This document shows positions 1 to 5,123 of a DNA stretch of 8,456 bases, piece by piece. The stretch comes from JBAYFX01 sp041666965 (GTDB taxonomy: Bacteria; Patescibacteriota; Microgenomatia; UBA12405): assembly GCA_041666965.1 (NCBI GenBank), contig JBAYFX010000037.1, positions 1-8,456 of the forward strand, written 5' to 3'. The position numbers and the translations under genes were made by a program. A model generated the notes under the pieces. The model did not search any database. It saw nothing but the letters and a program-made list of their open reading frames with translations, and was not told where the DNA came from. How positions within the stretch are numbered: position 1 is the stretch's first letter; each line of letters begins with the position of its first letter.

Positions 1-1
1 A

Positions 2-286
2 AGGTTGGCCGCCATGAGTTCAACTTCAATAATTAACACTTTGCTTTGTGGCAGCCAAAATCCACTTACTTTCACCGCCACAACTGTCGGCCAGCCGACA
101 GCTACCACGGCTCAAGTAAACGTTGAACAAGTATTTCCTACCGGCAGGAGGGTTGTGCCAGTAAGTTTAGTCCGCGCCCCTGATACCTGGCAAATTAACA
201 CTGTTACTTGTACTCAAATCACCCCACTGCTTTCGCCAATTTCTACACCTACCGGCAGCGCTTCTACCGTTTCACCTAGGCTTTAA
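2..286 (+). CDS. C-terminal end of a secreted, possibly pilin-like protein (5' truncated by window edge)
   Basis: The frame is open to the left edge of the window, so this is the last part of a longer gene; the TTG at 5 and ATG at 14 need not be true starts. The visible 94 or so residues are rich in Thr, Ser, Pro and Val, with almost no Lys and few acidic residues, as in exported proteins. Two cysteines are seen, one in LLCGSQNP and one in WQINTVTCTQ, which could form a disulfide. The segment VSLVRAPDTWQINTVTC resembles the final strand of many small secreted or pilin-like proteins, where a W-x-I-x(3)-C ending is common. This is only a resemblance. A low-complexity tail (PISTPTGSASTVSPRL) closes the protein. 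The stop overlaps the end of the convergent tiny gene at 276-416 by 11 bases. I do not recognise a named family; extracytoplasmic location is an inference. Confidence 0.55.
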   Translation, partial: RLAAMSSTSIINTLLCGSQNPLTFTATTVGQPTATTAQVNVEQVFPTGRRVVPVSLVRAPDTWQINTVTCTQITPLLSPISTPTGSASTVSPRL

Positions 287-416
287 GTCTTTCTAAAAAC
301 AAGCTGGCGCCGGGTATAAATTTGGTCCTCCGGCTATTGCTTTGACGCTCCGCCAGCCGTATCAATCTATCATTGACCAACTTTACTTTGTTAATTATTA
401 CTCTTGGCTTTTTCAT
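276..416 (-). CDS. Tiny basic protein of unknown function (46 aa), second of a two-gene unit
   Basis: An open frame of 46 codons plus TAG begins with an ATG whose last two bases overlap the TGA of the upstream tiny gene (ATGA junction at 413-416). Such coupling is typical of translationally coupled genes. A purine-rich GAGGA lies directly before the ATG, closer than a normal ribosome site. The product starts MKKPRVIINKVKLVNDRLIR and contains a strongly basic middle (RLAERQSNSRRTK) and the ending ASLFLERLKA. It is predicted to be cytoplasmic, as there is no membrane segment. High charge would suit a nucleic-acid or partner-protein binder, but no family is recognised. Its stop lies 11 bases inside the end of the convergent plus-strand gene. 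It could be a spurious frame, but the composition is protein-like and the start/stop coupling is neat. Confidence 0.45.
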   Translation of the reverse strand: MKKPRVIINKVKLVNDRLIRLAERQSNSRRTKFIPGASLFLERLKA

Positions 417-571
417 TCCTCACTCATGTCGTCTATTTCCAAACCGCTGTCACTGTAATAGCTAATCTTTCTTCCCCCTCTATATGAATATTCGCCTTCC
501 GTGTCTTGTTTTCGGTCACGATAATCACGAACAATTCCACGGGCAAGTAACTGAGGTTCGTTGTAATTCAT
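413..571 (-). CDS. Tiny acidic, Tyr/Arg-rich protein of unknown function (52 aa), first of a two-gene unit
   Basis: The frame begins at an ATG with an in-frame TAA nine bases upstream, so the start is fixed. It runs 52 codons to a TGA. The product starts MNYNEPQLLARGIVRDYRDR, has a Tyr/Arg/Gly-rich middle (EYSYRGGRK, then SYYSDSG) and an acidic end (LEIDDMSEE). There is no membrane segment or signal peptide, so it should be cytoplasmic. The acidic end of this protein and the strongly basic next product (276-416), joined by a 4-base overlap, resemble small interacting pairs such as toxin-antitoxin modules. No toxin motif is visible, so this is only a possibility. There is no Shine-Dalgarno sequence; the leader is AT-rich (TTAAATAATATTAT directly before the ATG). 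Without this pair, about 400 bases between the first gene and queA would be empty. Confidence 0.42.
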   Translation of the reverse strand: MNYNEPQLLARGIVRDYRDRKQDTEGEYSYRGGRKISYYSDSGLEIDDMSEE

Positions 572-686
572 ATAATATTATTTAACAATTAATTATCAGA
601 TTCTATTTGCCTCCCGCAAGTTTTCTATCCAAAAATTCGTAATAGGGGCGTAATAATCAACAACGTAACCAAAATTGACAAAAATA

Positions 687-695
687 TGTAAAAAT
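687..695 (+). promoter_or_regulatory. Possible extended -10 element of queA
   Basis: TGT followed by AAAAAT (690-695) ends five bases before the GTG start of queA. The arrangement closely parallels TGT-TAAAAT before the GTG at 5755. A perfect TTGACA (675-680) lies upstream but is only nine bases from this hexamer, too close to act as its -35. With normal 17-base spacing, that -35 would place the -10 over the start codon. The hexamer matches TATAAT at four of six positions. The call rests mainly on similarity to the other starts in the window. Confidence 0.3.
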
Positions 696-700
696 AGGCA

Positions 701-1765
701 GTGTTTACAACTAAGTCTTTCAGCTACCAACTTCCCCCTAATTTAATTGCCCAGTCTCCGGTCTCTCCCCGGGACTCATCCCGTCTGATGGTTATTAATC
801 GAAAAACTAATTCTATTAGTCATCATCTATTTTCTAACTTGCCCTCCCTTTTACCTCCTCGCTCGGTTTTAGTCTTCAATCAAACCAAAGTTTTTCCGGC
901 TCGGCTTTTTGCTCGCAAGTCCACTGGCGGCAAAACCGAAGTATTGTTCATTCACCCGGTTTCACCCGATTCCTGGTTATGTCTGGCTTCTCCCCGGCCC
1001 CAAGAGGGGAGTTTTCTCTACTTAAATAACAAGCCAATCCTTGAAACCATCAAAAGTACCCCTGCCTCTTCCGAAGTGGTATTAAAGTTTTTACCCTTAA
1101 CTTCGCTATATGATTTTCTTGCTCGCCACGGTCACACTCCTCTGCCTCCCTATATTAAGTCCACTACCCCCGAATCAATCTTGCGTCGTCAATATCAACC
1201 AATTTTTGCCAAAACCACAGGTTCTGCAGCTGCTCCCACCGCTTCGCTTCATTTCACTAAACGGCTTTTAACTAAACTAAGTAGCCAGTCCATTCCTTCA
1301 GAATTTCTAACTCTACATGTAGGTTTGGGAACTTTTGCCCCCTTAACTCAATCAAATCTTAACTCGGGCACTCTCCACACCGAGCCTTACTCCATCAATC
1401 CGGCTGTAATCAGCCGTTTAAATGACTTCAAATCTCAAGGCAATAAAATTATTGCAGTTGGTACTACAACTGCCCGTTGTTTAGAATCCTCGTCGTCACT
1501 AGACGGTGTTTTAACTGAGTCTCAGGGGGCAACTGACTTGTTTATCCGCCCCGGATATAAATTTAAGTTTGTCGATGGTTTAATTACTAACTTTCATTTA
1601 CCAGAGTCGAGTTTGCTTATGTTTGTTTCCGCTTTTGTCTCTGCTCCCAACACAACCTCTGAATTTTCTGATTTTGCTCATTCACTCATCGGCCGTGCCT
1701 ATTTAGAGGCTGTTTCCCAGCGCTACCGCTTTTTTAGTTTCGGTGATGCTTCTTTGATTCTCTAA
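701..1765 (+). CDS. queA: S-adenosylmethionine:tRNA ribosyltransferase-isomerase QueA
   Basis: QueA transfers and isomerises the ribosyl moiety of S-adenosylmethionine onto 7-aminomethyl-7-deazaguanine in tRNA, giving epoxyqueuosine in the queuosine pathway; it is cytoplasmic. At 354 aa it has the full family length. Hallmarks appear in order: the N-terminal FSYQLPPNLIAQ and SPRDSSRLMV, then NQTKVFPARLF and STGGKTEVLF. Next come GHTPLPPYIK, the signature GSAAAPTASLHF (His184), TLHVGLGTFAPL, AVGTTTARCLES, LITNFHLPESSLLMFVSAF (His299) and YRFFSFGDASL at the end. In the central signature Ser replaces the glycine I expect before LHF, and Ala replaces Val after GS. The GTG at 701 is the first possible start because TAG lies at 695-697. 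It agrees with the family N-terminus, and no good Shine-Dalgarno sequence is present. The last 63 bases overlap the convergent acyltransferase gene. No other queuosine gene is visible here. Confidence 0.96.
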   Translation: MFTTKSFSYQLPPNLIAQSPVSPRDSSRLMVINRKTNSISHHLFSNLPSLLPPRSVLVFNQTKVFPARLFARKSTGGKTEVLFIHPVSPDSWLCLASPRPQEGSFLYLNNKPILETIKSTPASSEVVLKFLPLTSLYDFLARHGHTPLPPYIKSTTPESILRRQYQPIFAKTTGSAAAPTASLHFTKRLLTKLSSQSIPSEFLTLHVGLGTFAPLTQSNLNSGTLHTEPYSINPAVISRLNDFKSQGNKIIAVGTTTARCLESSSSLDGVLTESQGATDLFIRPGYKFKFVDGLITNFHLPESSLLMFVSAFVSAPNTTSEFSDFAHSLIGRAYLEAVSQRYRFFSFGDASLIL

Positions 1766-2524
1766 ATTTCCACACCACTGGTCGTAAACATTTTCCATAT
1801 TTTTAGTTAAAATTTTGGAGTCCTCGTCTTTTACTTTATCCCAACCGTAAGATGGAGAAAAAGTTACCCTGAATATTGGGAAAAAGAAAGAAAACCCGGG
1901 GATTAGTCTTAAGTAATCCCACTCCGAAGTCCCCTCAATTTTAGCCATCACTACCCGAATCTTTTCCGGTTTTTTGGTTTGTTTCCACATGTGGCCTACA
2001 CCCGAAAACCAGCTCCCGTCGCCCGATCCCGCCATTGGGAATATTAACAATGCTCCTTTTTCATCTAACTTATTGCTTGCCTCGGTTATGCTGGCCCTAT
2101 TTTTAATTTTTTCTTCTTCAGAATTAAGTTTAGTTGAAGTGTGTATTTTTCCAAACACTTTCATTTTTACGCTCCCGCCTTTACTGTTTTCCATTCGATT
2201 GTGAACAAATACTGGAATCAATATTTTGTCTAAATTTTCTCCAATGCCCTTTAGTACCGAATTGGCAATCATTCTAAAATCAGTTCTGGTGGGTAAAGCC
2301 CCCAAAATTGCTAAAACGTCCGATTCGTGAGGGTGGTTGGCCACAATAATTACTGCTTGGTCTTTCAACACTTTTTCCGAGTCACCCAAGTAGGCGACTT
2401 CTAGCTTGCTTCGCGTTTGGGCTACTACTTCTGCCACCGCCTCTTTCATGCCTGCCTGGCCCACTCTCACATCAAACTTACTTACCCAGCCGCCAATTAG
2501 TTTAACGTCGGTTAGTCGGCTCAT
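1703..2524 (-). CDS. PlsC-like 1-acyl-glycerol-3-phosphate acyltransferase family protein
   Basis: The 273-residue product carries the acyltransferase catalytic box H-x4-D within VANHPHESDVLAI (His64 to Asp69), following a hydrophobic strand (AVIIVAN). A second block, GALLIFPMAGSGDGSW (157-172), sits where the family has FPEGTRS, but Met164 replaces the usual glutamate. The family moves acyl chains onto lysophosphatidate or other glycerol or sugar acceptors at the cytoplasmic membrane face. The odd second block leaves the acceptor uncertain. The start ATG overlaps the end of the upstream SipW-like gene by 23 bases. It has the best ribosome site of the window (AAGGAG, seven-base spacing), so coupled translation with the secretion cassette is likely. 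The last 20 or so residues lie antisense to the conserved 3' end of queA, so the tail is probably free to vary. This is the last gene of the five-gene minus-strand cassette. Confidence 0.75.
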   Translation of the reverse strand: MSRLTDVKLIGGWVSKFDVRVGQAGMKEAVAEVVAQTRSKLEVAYLGDSEKVLKDQAVIIVANHPHESDVLAILGALPTRTDFRMIANSVLKGIGENLDKILIPVFVHNRMENSKGGSVKMKVFGKIHTSTKLNSEEEKIKNRASITEASNKLDEKGALLIFPMAGSGDGSWFSGVGHMWKQTKKPEKIRVVMAKIEGTSEWDYLRLIPGFSFFFPIFRVTFSPSYGWDKVKDEDSKILTKNMENVYDQWCGNLENQRSITETKKAVALGNSL

Positions 2525-3014
2525 TTTGTAACTCCTTTTTTATTTTCCACAATTCGTTGATTATAACCAAAATAACTGGCAGTGCTACCGTTAACCACCT
2601 GAAGTTTTCGTTTTTCATCACCAAAATTGGTACCCCTAAAAACTTAATTAACCCCACTACTTTGCCAATAATCAATCTGGGTAACACCGGTACCGCGTCC
2701 TCTGCTTCGTTCTGGTCCCCGGCGGTAATGTAAGTGTTTCCTCCCAAAGCCGTAATCCGGTGAGCCACAATTTTTTCTTGGTCCAATACTTTGGCGTAAA
2801 AACTAATCACTTCACCAATTTGATAGTTCTCTTTTTGTTTTACTAATACCAGTGAGCCCTTAGGTATACTTGGTGCCATGGAGTCTGAGTCCATCACAAA
2901 GTATTTCCACCCTCCGGTTAAATTTTTACCGGCTCCAATGGTTAATCCGGCCCAAATTAGCCATAAAATCAACAGTATGTAATAGTACTTACCTGTAAGT
3001 ATTTTGGTCACCAT
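2502..3014 (-). CDS. Second SipW-like (ER/archaeal-type) signal peptidase I
   Basis: A membrane-bound S26-family signal peptidase of 170 aa. An N-terminal membrane span (about 10-28) leads to the catalytic box MDSDSMAPSIPKGS with nucleophile Ser45. The box VAHRI supplies His85 where the usual bacterial LepB has lysine, which marks the SipW/ER/archaeal type with a Ser-His pair. TAGDQN (Asp100) and LIIGKVVG follow. A C-terminal span (about 139-156) ends in a Lys-rich cytoplasmic tail. SipW-type enzymes cleave precursors such as TasA. Here the gene starts eight bases after the stop of a TasA-like gene, its likely substrate. The ATG has no Shine-Dalgarno site (GATAGAATAA precedes it), so translation may depend on coupling. 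The gene overlaps the acyltransferase gene by 23 bases. It is clearly diverged from the other peptidase of the cassette, so not a recent duplicate. Confidence 0.88.
   Translation of the reverse strand: MVTKILTGKYYYILLILWLIWAGLTIGAGKNLTGGWKYFVMDSDSMAPSIPKGSLVLVKQKENYQIGEVISFYAKVLDQEKIVAHRITALGGNTYITAGDQNEAEDAVPVLPRLIIGKVVGLIKFLGVPILVMKNENFRWLTVALPVILVIINELWKIKKELQNEPTNRR
2532..2537 (-). promoter_or_regulatory. Strong Shine-Dalgarno site of the acyltransferase gene
   Basis: On the minus strand AAGGAG is followed by seven bases and then the ATG at 2524. The site lies inside the coding sequence of the upstream peptidase gene, which ends 23 bases after the ATG. It is the only textbook Shine-Dalgarno site I find before a gene start here, so it both fixes the start and stands out. 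Confidence 0.75.
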
Positions 3015-3022
3015 TTATTCTA

Positions 3023-3631
3023 TCAATTTCCCAGTGTTATCAAATTAGTCAGTCTTTCTTCGTCCCTAAAACCACCGCTTTCACCCTGGTTAAGTCTAAT
3101 TGTTTTAAATACCAAATCAAATTGACAATTACCCAACACTCCTCCTGTCTCCTGTCTTTCTAGTGTCATAATCAGATTTTCTTCCCCGCTGTCTGGCAGT
3201 TCATAATTCAGGTTTAGTAGACTTACCTTGCCTTCCCATTTTTTTTGGCCTTTGGGGGTAAACCAGGTCATATTCAGTAGATCACATGCTTCTTGAGTCC
3301 CCCCAATCCGCTCATATGTTACCTGGTAGTTAAATTTTACCTTCCCGTCGTTTTTAATTTTTAGGCTTCTAACATCAAATCCTCCCGGCGTCAGTCCTAC
3401 AGTTTGAAACAGTATATTTGTTGTAGTTTGGTTTATGGTACTTTTTGTACCTAAATCCAGAGTGGTGGCTGTTGCTTTATTTCCGGTAATTACTTCCTCG
3501 TCTGACAGATCAGCGTCGGTTAAATTAACGTTTAGCGCCATCCACAAAAATACTAATAGTATTAGTTTTAAGGCTACCCCCCCGGGGCTAGGCCAACTTT
3601 TTTCTCTCCTGCGCCATTTTCCTGATTTCAT
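3023..3631 (-). CDS. Second TasA/camelysin-like secreted protein (202 aa)
   Basis: A secreted protein that I place in the TasA/camelysin group. It has a long Arg/Lys-rich n-region (MKSGKWRRREKSW), a hydrophobic core (about 19-33), then LTDADLSDEEVITGN and a TLDLG element (57-61). Family members carry the same order just after the SipW cleavage site: D-x-E, then G-N, then G-T-L-D-L. Further on, VGLTPGGFDV and SLKIKNDGKVKFNYQVTYE fit the beta-sandwich core of that family. Cys116 and Cys169 could pair. It lacks the usual A-F-F-[ND]-D cleavage motif; the hydrophobic stretch ends in ALNVNLTDAD, so the exact cleavage point is unclear. The start lies 44 bases inside the upstream peptidase gene without a good ribosome site. 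No later start would keep the signal peptide. A fibre or matrix subunit role is inferred from TasA. Confidence 0.72.
   Translation of the reverse strand: MKSGKWRRREKSWPSPGGVALKLILLVFLWMALNVNLTDADLSDEEVITGNKATATTLDLGTKSTINQTTTNILFQTVGLTPGGFDVRSLKIKNDGKVKFNYQVTYERIGGTQEACDLLNMTWFTPKGQKKWEGKVSLLNLNYELPDSGEENLIMTLERQETGGVLGNCQFDLVFKTIRLNQGESGGFRDEERLTNLITLGN
3486..3502. repeat. 17-bp repeat copy A (encodes DEEVIT in second TasA-like gene)
   Basis: The plus-strand sequence gtaattacttcctcgtc is identical to 4371-4387. On the minus strand it encodes the Asp-Glu-Glu-Val-Ile-Thr part of a DEEVITG motif near the start of the mature 202-aa TasA-like protein. Confidence 0.7.
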
Positions 3632-4103
3632 CGTATGCCACTATGGTCACCGGTACTACTACCATTAATATTAATCCGGCCGGTGTTCGGGTGTAAGCCA
3701 CAACAAACCCCATTTTTGGAATGGTAAATACAACTTTCCCAATAATCTGCGTCAGTCTAATTTGGTCAGCGTCTTCAGTTCGATTAGCATCCCCTTTGGT
3801 TATAAAACTTGGGCTGGTGTCACTTCCCGTTTGCTCAATTAGCCGGTGTGTCACCACCCGACCATCTTGCCCTCTAAAAGTTACAATTTGATTAGGGAAA
3901 TACTTTGCTTGGGGCACGGCAAAAATAATATCCCCGGTCATTATTGTTGGTTCCATTGATCCGGATTGGACAATCCATGGTTTGGTTTTCCACATTCCAC
4001 TATTAGACCAAAATGACAACCCTCCCATAATTACTACCACTATTACAATAAGCCAAATCCCTAATTCTAAAAAATAGTGCCCAAGTTGTTTTAAATTTTC
4101 CAT
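3588..4103 (-). CDS. First SipW-like (ER/archaeal-type) signal peptidase I
   Basis: A membrane-bound S26-family signal peptidase of 171 aa. The N-terminal membrane span (about 14-31) is followed by VQSGSMEPTIMTGD with nucleophile Ser49. VVTHRL provides His86 in place of the lysine of LepB. FITKGDANRTEDADQI (Asp105) and QIIGKVVFTIPKMGF complete the fold, and a second span (about 140-158) precedes a basic cytoplasmic tail (RKMAQERKKLA). All catalytic boxes are intact, so it should be active. By analogy with Bacillus SipW it should release TasA-type subunits at the outer membrane face; the upstream 211-aa TasA-like protein is the natural substrate. A GNRA-loop hairpin lies 11 bases before its ATG, and no good Shine-Dalgarno site is seen, which suggests controlled, low expression relative to the subunit gene. 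It overlaps the next TasA-like gene by 44 bases. Confidence 0.9.
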   Translation of the reverse strand: MENLKQLGHYFLELGIWLIVIVVVIMGGLSFWSNSGMWKTKPWIVQSGSMEPTIMTGDIIFAVPQAKYFPNQIVTFRGQDGRVVTHRLIEQTGSDTSPSFITKGDANRTEDADQIRLTQIIGKVVFTIPKMGFVVAYTRTPAGLILMVVVPVTIVAYDEIRKMAQERKKLA

Positions 4104-4114
4104 TTTAACCCAAA

Positions 4115-4136
4115 GCGGGAGGCTTACGCCTCCCGC
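4115..4136 (-). terminator. Perfect 9-bp hairpin with GNRA loop between subunit and peptidase genes (attenuator or mRNA-end element)
   Basis: On the minus strand GCGGGAGGC, loop GTAA and GCCTCCCGC form a perfect GC-rich stem closed by a GUAA tetraloop, one of the most stable RNA loop classes (GNRA). It starts 17 bases after the stop of the 211-aa TasA-like gene and ends 11 bases before the next ATG. Only TTTGGGTT follows instead of a U-tract, so full intrinsic termination is unlikely. A partial terminator or a block to 3' decay, favouring the first subunit over downstream genes, is the simplest inference. The 5' arm contains GGGAGG, but about 25 bases from the ATG, too far for a normal ribosome site. 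Confidence 0.65.
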
Positions 4137-4153
4137 CTGTTACTAACTAGTTA

Positions 4154-4789
4154 TTAAAAAGCGGGAATGGTCCCGGCATTAATTTGAACTAAATTAAAAG
4201 CGGCGTCAAAGGCTACAGAGTCACTCTGTATCTCATTACCGTAATCACCCTCGCTTGCTGCCCATTCAATCCCGACTTGCTTGGACTGTCCGGGGGCAAT
4301 TACCACACTAGGTAAGCTGTTCCATGCTGGTCCGTAAGTAACGGCATCAGCGTCAGACAATGTTTTACCAGTAATTACTTCCTCGTCATCCAGTTTTACG
4401 GTGAACTTAAGTTTTTGGCCGACTTCGCCCGGATCATTAGCTACTTCACAGGTAGTGTCAATTATCTTCTCAGGTTCGTTACAACCATTTTCAGCATTTA
4501 CAACGTTGGCGAATTTAAAAAATAATCGTCCTGGAAGTGTACCGACATTTTTAATCTCCCATGTTTTCCCATCGTTTATATCACCCGAAGCTCCAATGTT
4601 TTCTACCACAAACGGTTGGCTAATTGTTCCGTTTTCGTTACCTACTGCCATGTCCAAGGTACCAACAGTAAACTTGCTTCCTGTTACCGTTTCCCGATCA
4701 GTAAAGAAGGCGCGGGTCACCGCAAATCCGGCACCGCCAAAAGAGGCGAGTACCAAAAGACTTATCAAAATCTTTCGATTAATTTTCAT
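4154..4789 (-). CDS. First TasA/camelysin-like secreted protein (211 aa), lead gene of the cassette
   Basis: A textbook TasA-type precursor: a basic n-region (MKINRK), a hydrophobic core (about 7-24), and probable SipW cleavage after Ala27. The mature start is FFTDRETVTGSKFTVGTLDM; Bacillus TasA likewise begins with an F-x-D motif followed by a G-T-L-D-L element. The body shows beta-rich segments (PFVVENIG, TWEIKNVGTLPGRLFFKF), a close cysteine pair (Cys103, Cys114), and a second strand-rich half with VVIAPGQSKQVGIEW. TasA proteins assemble into extracellular fibres of biofilm matrix; camelysin relatives are surface proteases or structural proteins. No metal-binding motif is obvious here, so a structural role is favoured. 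It is the first gene of the minus-strand cassette, just upstream of its peptidase. The ATG has no Shine-Dalgarno sequence; TAACTT-TATTTT precedes it directly. Confidence 0.85.
   Translation of the reverse strand: MKINRKILISLLVLASFGGAGFAVTRAFFTDRETVTGSKFTVGTLDMAVGNENGTISQPFVVENIGASGDINDGKTWEIKNVGTLPGRLFFKFANVVNAENGCNEPEKIIDTTCEVANDPGEVGQKLKFTVKLDDEEVITGKTLSDADAVTYGPAWNSLPSVVIAPGQSKQVGIEWAASEGDYGNEIQSDSVAFDAAFNLVQINAGTIPAF
4371..4387. repeat. 17-bp repeat copy B (encodes DEEVIT in first TasA-like gene)
   Basis: Identical to 3486-3502 on the plus strand. On the minus strand it encodes the DEEVIT part of DEEVITG at residues 135-141 of the 211-aa TasA-like protein, in the middle of the mature chain rather than at its start. 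Confidence 0.7.
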
Positions 4790-4822
4790 AAAATAAAGTT
4801 AATGAATAATAAACTTTATATA

Positions 4823-4851
4823 ACTAAAACATTCCTTAACGAGACTGTCAA
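4823..4851 (-). promoter_or_regulatory. Candidate promoter of the TasA/SipW-like cassette
   Basis: On the minus strand a perfect -35 TTGACA (4846-4851) is followed by exactly 17 bases and TTTAGT (4823-4828), which matches TATAAT at four positions. A TATATA lies just downstream (4817-4822). Transcription would start near 4816, giving a leader of about 26 bases before the ATG at 4789. The perfect -35 and spacing make this the best promoter for the five-gene unit. Confidence 0.5.
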
Positions 4852-5094
4852 GGGAATACTTTTATAAGTAAGAATATAGTAAGAAGAACTAGACTACGTA
4901 AAATAAGACGGAACGCAAGGCAAATATAAAGAACTACAATAATAGTAGGAAAAAATACAAATAAAAGCATAACCGATAATAAAAACTACCTAACCTAAGG
5001 AAAACTTTAAAAAACATAATCACAAATACATACACCGCCAACACATCAGAAATGATAATAAAACACATTAGAAACTTATTCAAGTCACGTCAAC

Positions 5095-5123
5095 TTGCAA
5101 CTTATTCGTGTCCTTGTTACCAT
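5095..5123 (+). promoter_or_regulatory. Candidate promoter of the exonuclease gene
   Basis: TTGCAA (5095-5100), a 17-base spacer and TACCAT (5118-5123) form a fair sigma-70-like promoter. The expected transcription start, about seven bases after the -10, falls within three bases of the ATG at 5133. This supports that ATG over the upstream in-frame ATG at 5052, which would lie outside the transcript, and implies an almost leaderless mRNA. Confidence 0.42.

Noticed and set aside
675..680. Perfect TTGACA before queA
   Set aside because: With 17-base spacing the -10 would fall across the GTG start and shows no TATAAT-like sequence, so I do not call a -35/-10 promoter from it.
596..730. 44-codon minus-strand frame (TTG start) ending DYYAPITNFWIENLREANRI
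   Set aside because: The end looks protein-like and it is upstream of the two tiny minus-strand genes, but it starts within the conserved 5' end of queA and depends on a TTG with poor ribosome-site spacing. It is kept only as a possible remnant.
1974..2204. 76-codon plus-strand frame
   Set aside because: Antisense to the acyltransferase gene, which has the catalytic box and a strong ribosome site.
4401..4796. 131-codon plus-strand frame
   Set aside because: It lies opposite the first TasA-like gene, which has a clear signal peptide and family motifs; the plus-strand translation shows no domain and is a shadow.
4802..4867. 21-codon plus-strand peptide starting MNNKLYITK
   Set aside because: Too short to support; it overlaps the cassette promoter on the other strand.
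4848..4970. 40-codon hydrophobic minus-strand frame
   Set aside because: T-rich DNA encodes Phe/Leu/Ile/Val by composition; it overlaps another hydrophobic frame (4934-5068) and its stop coincides with the -35 of the cassette promoter.
4934..5068. 44-codon hydrophobic minus-strand frame
   Set aside because: Same composition argument; no basic head, ribosome site or family match.
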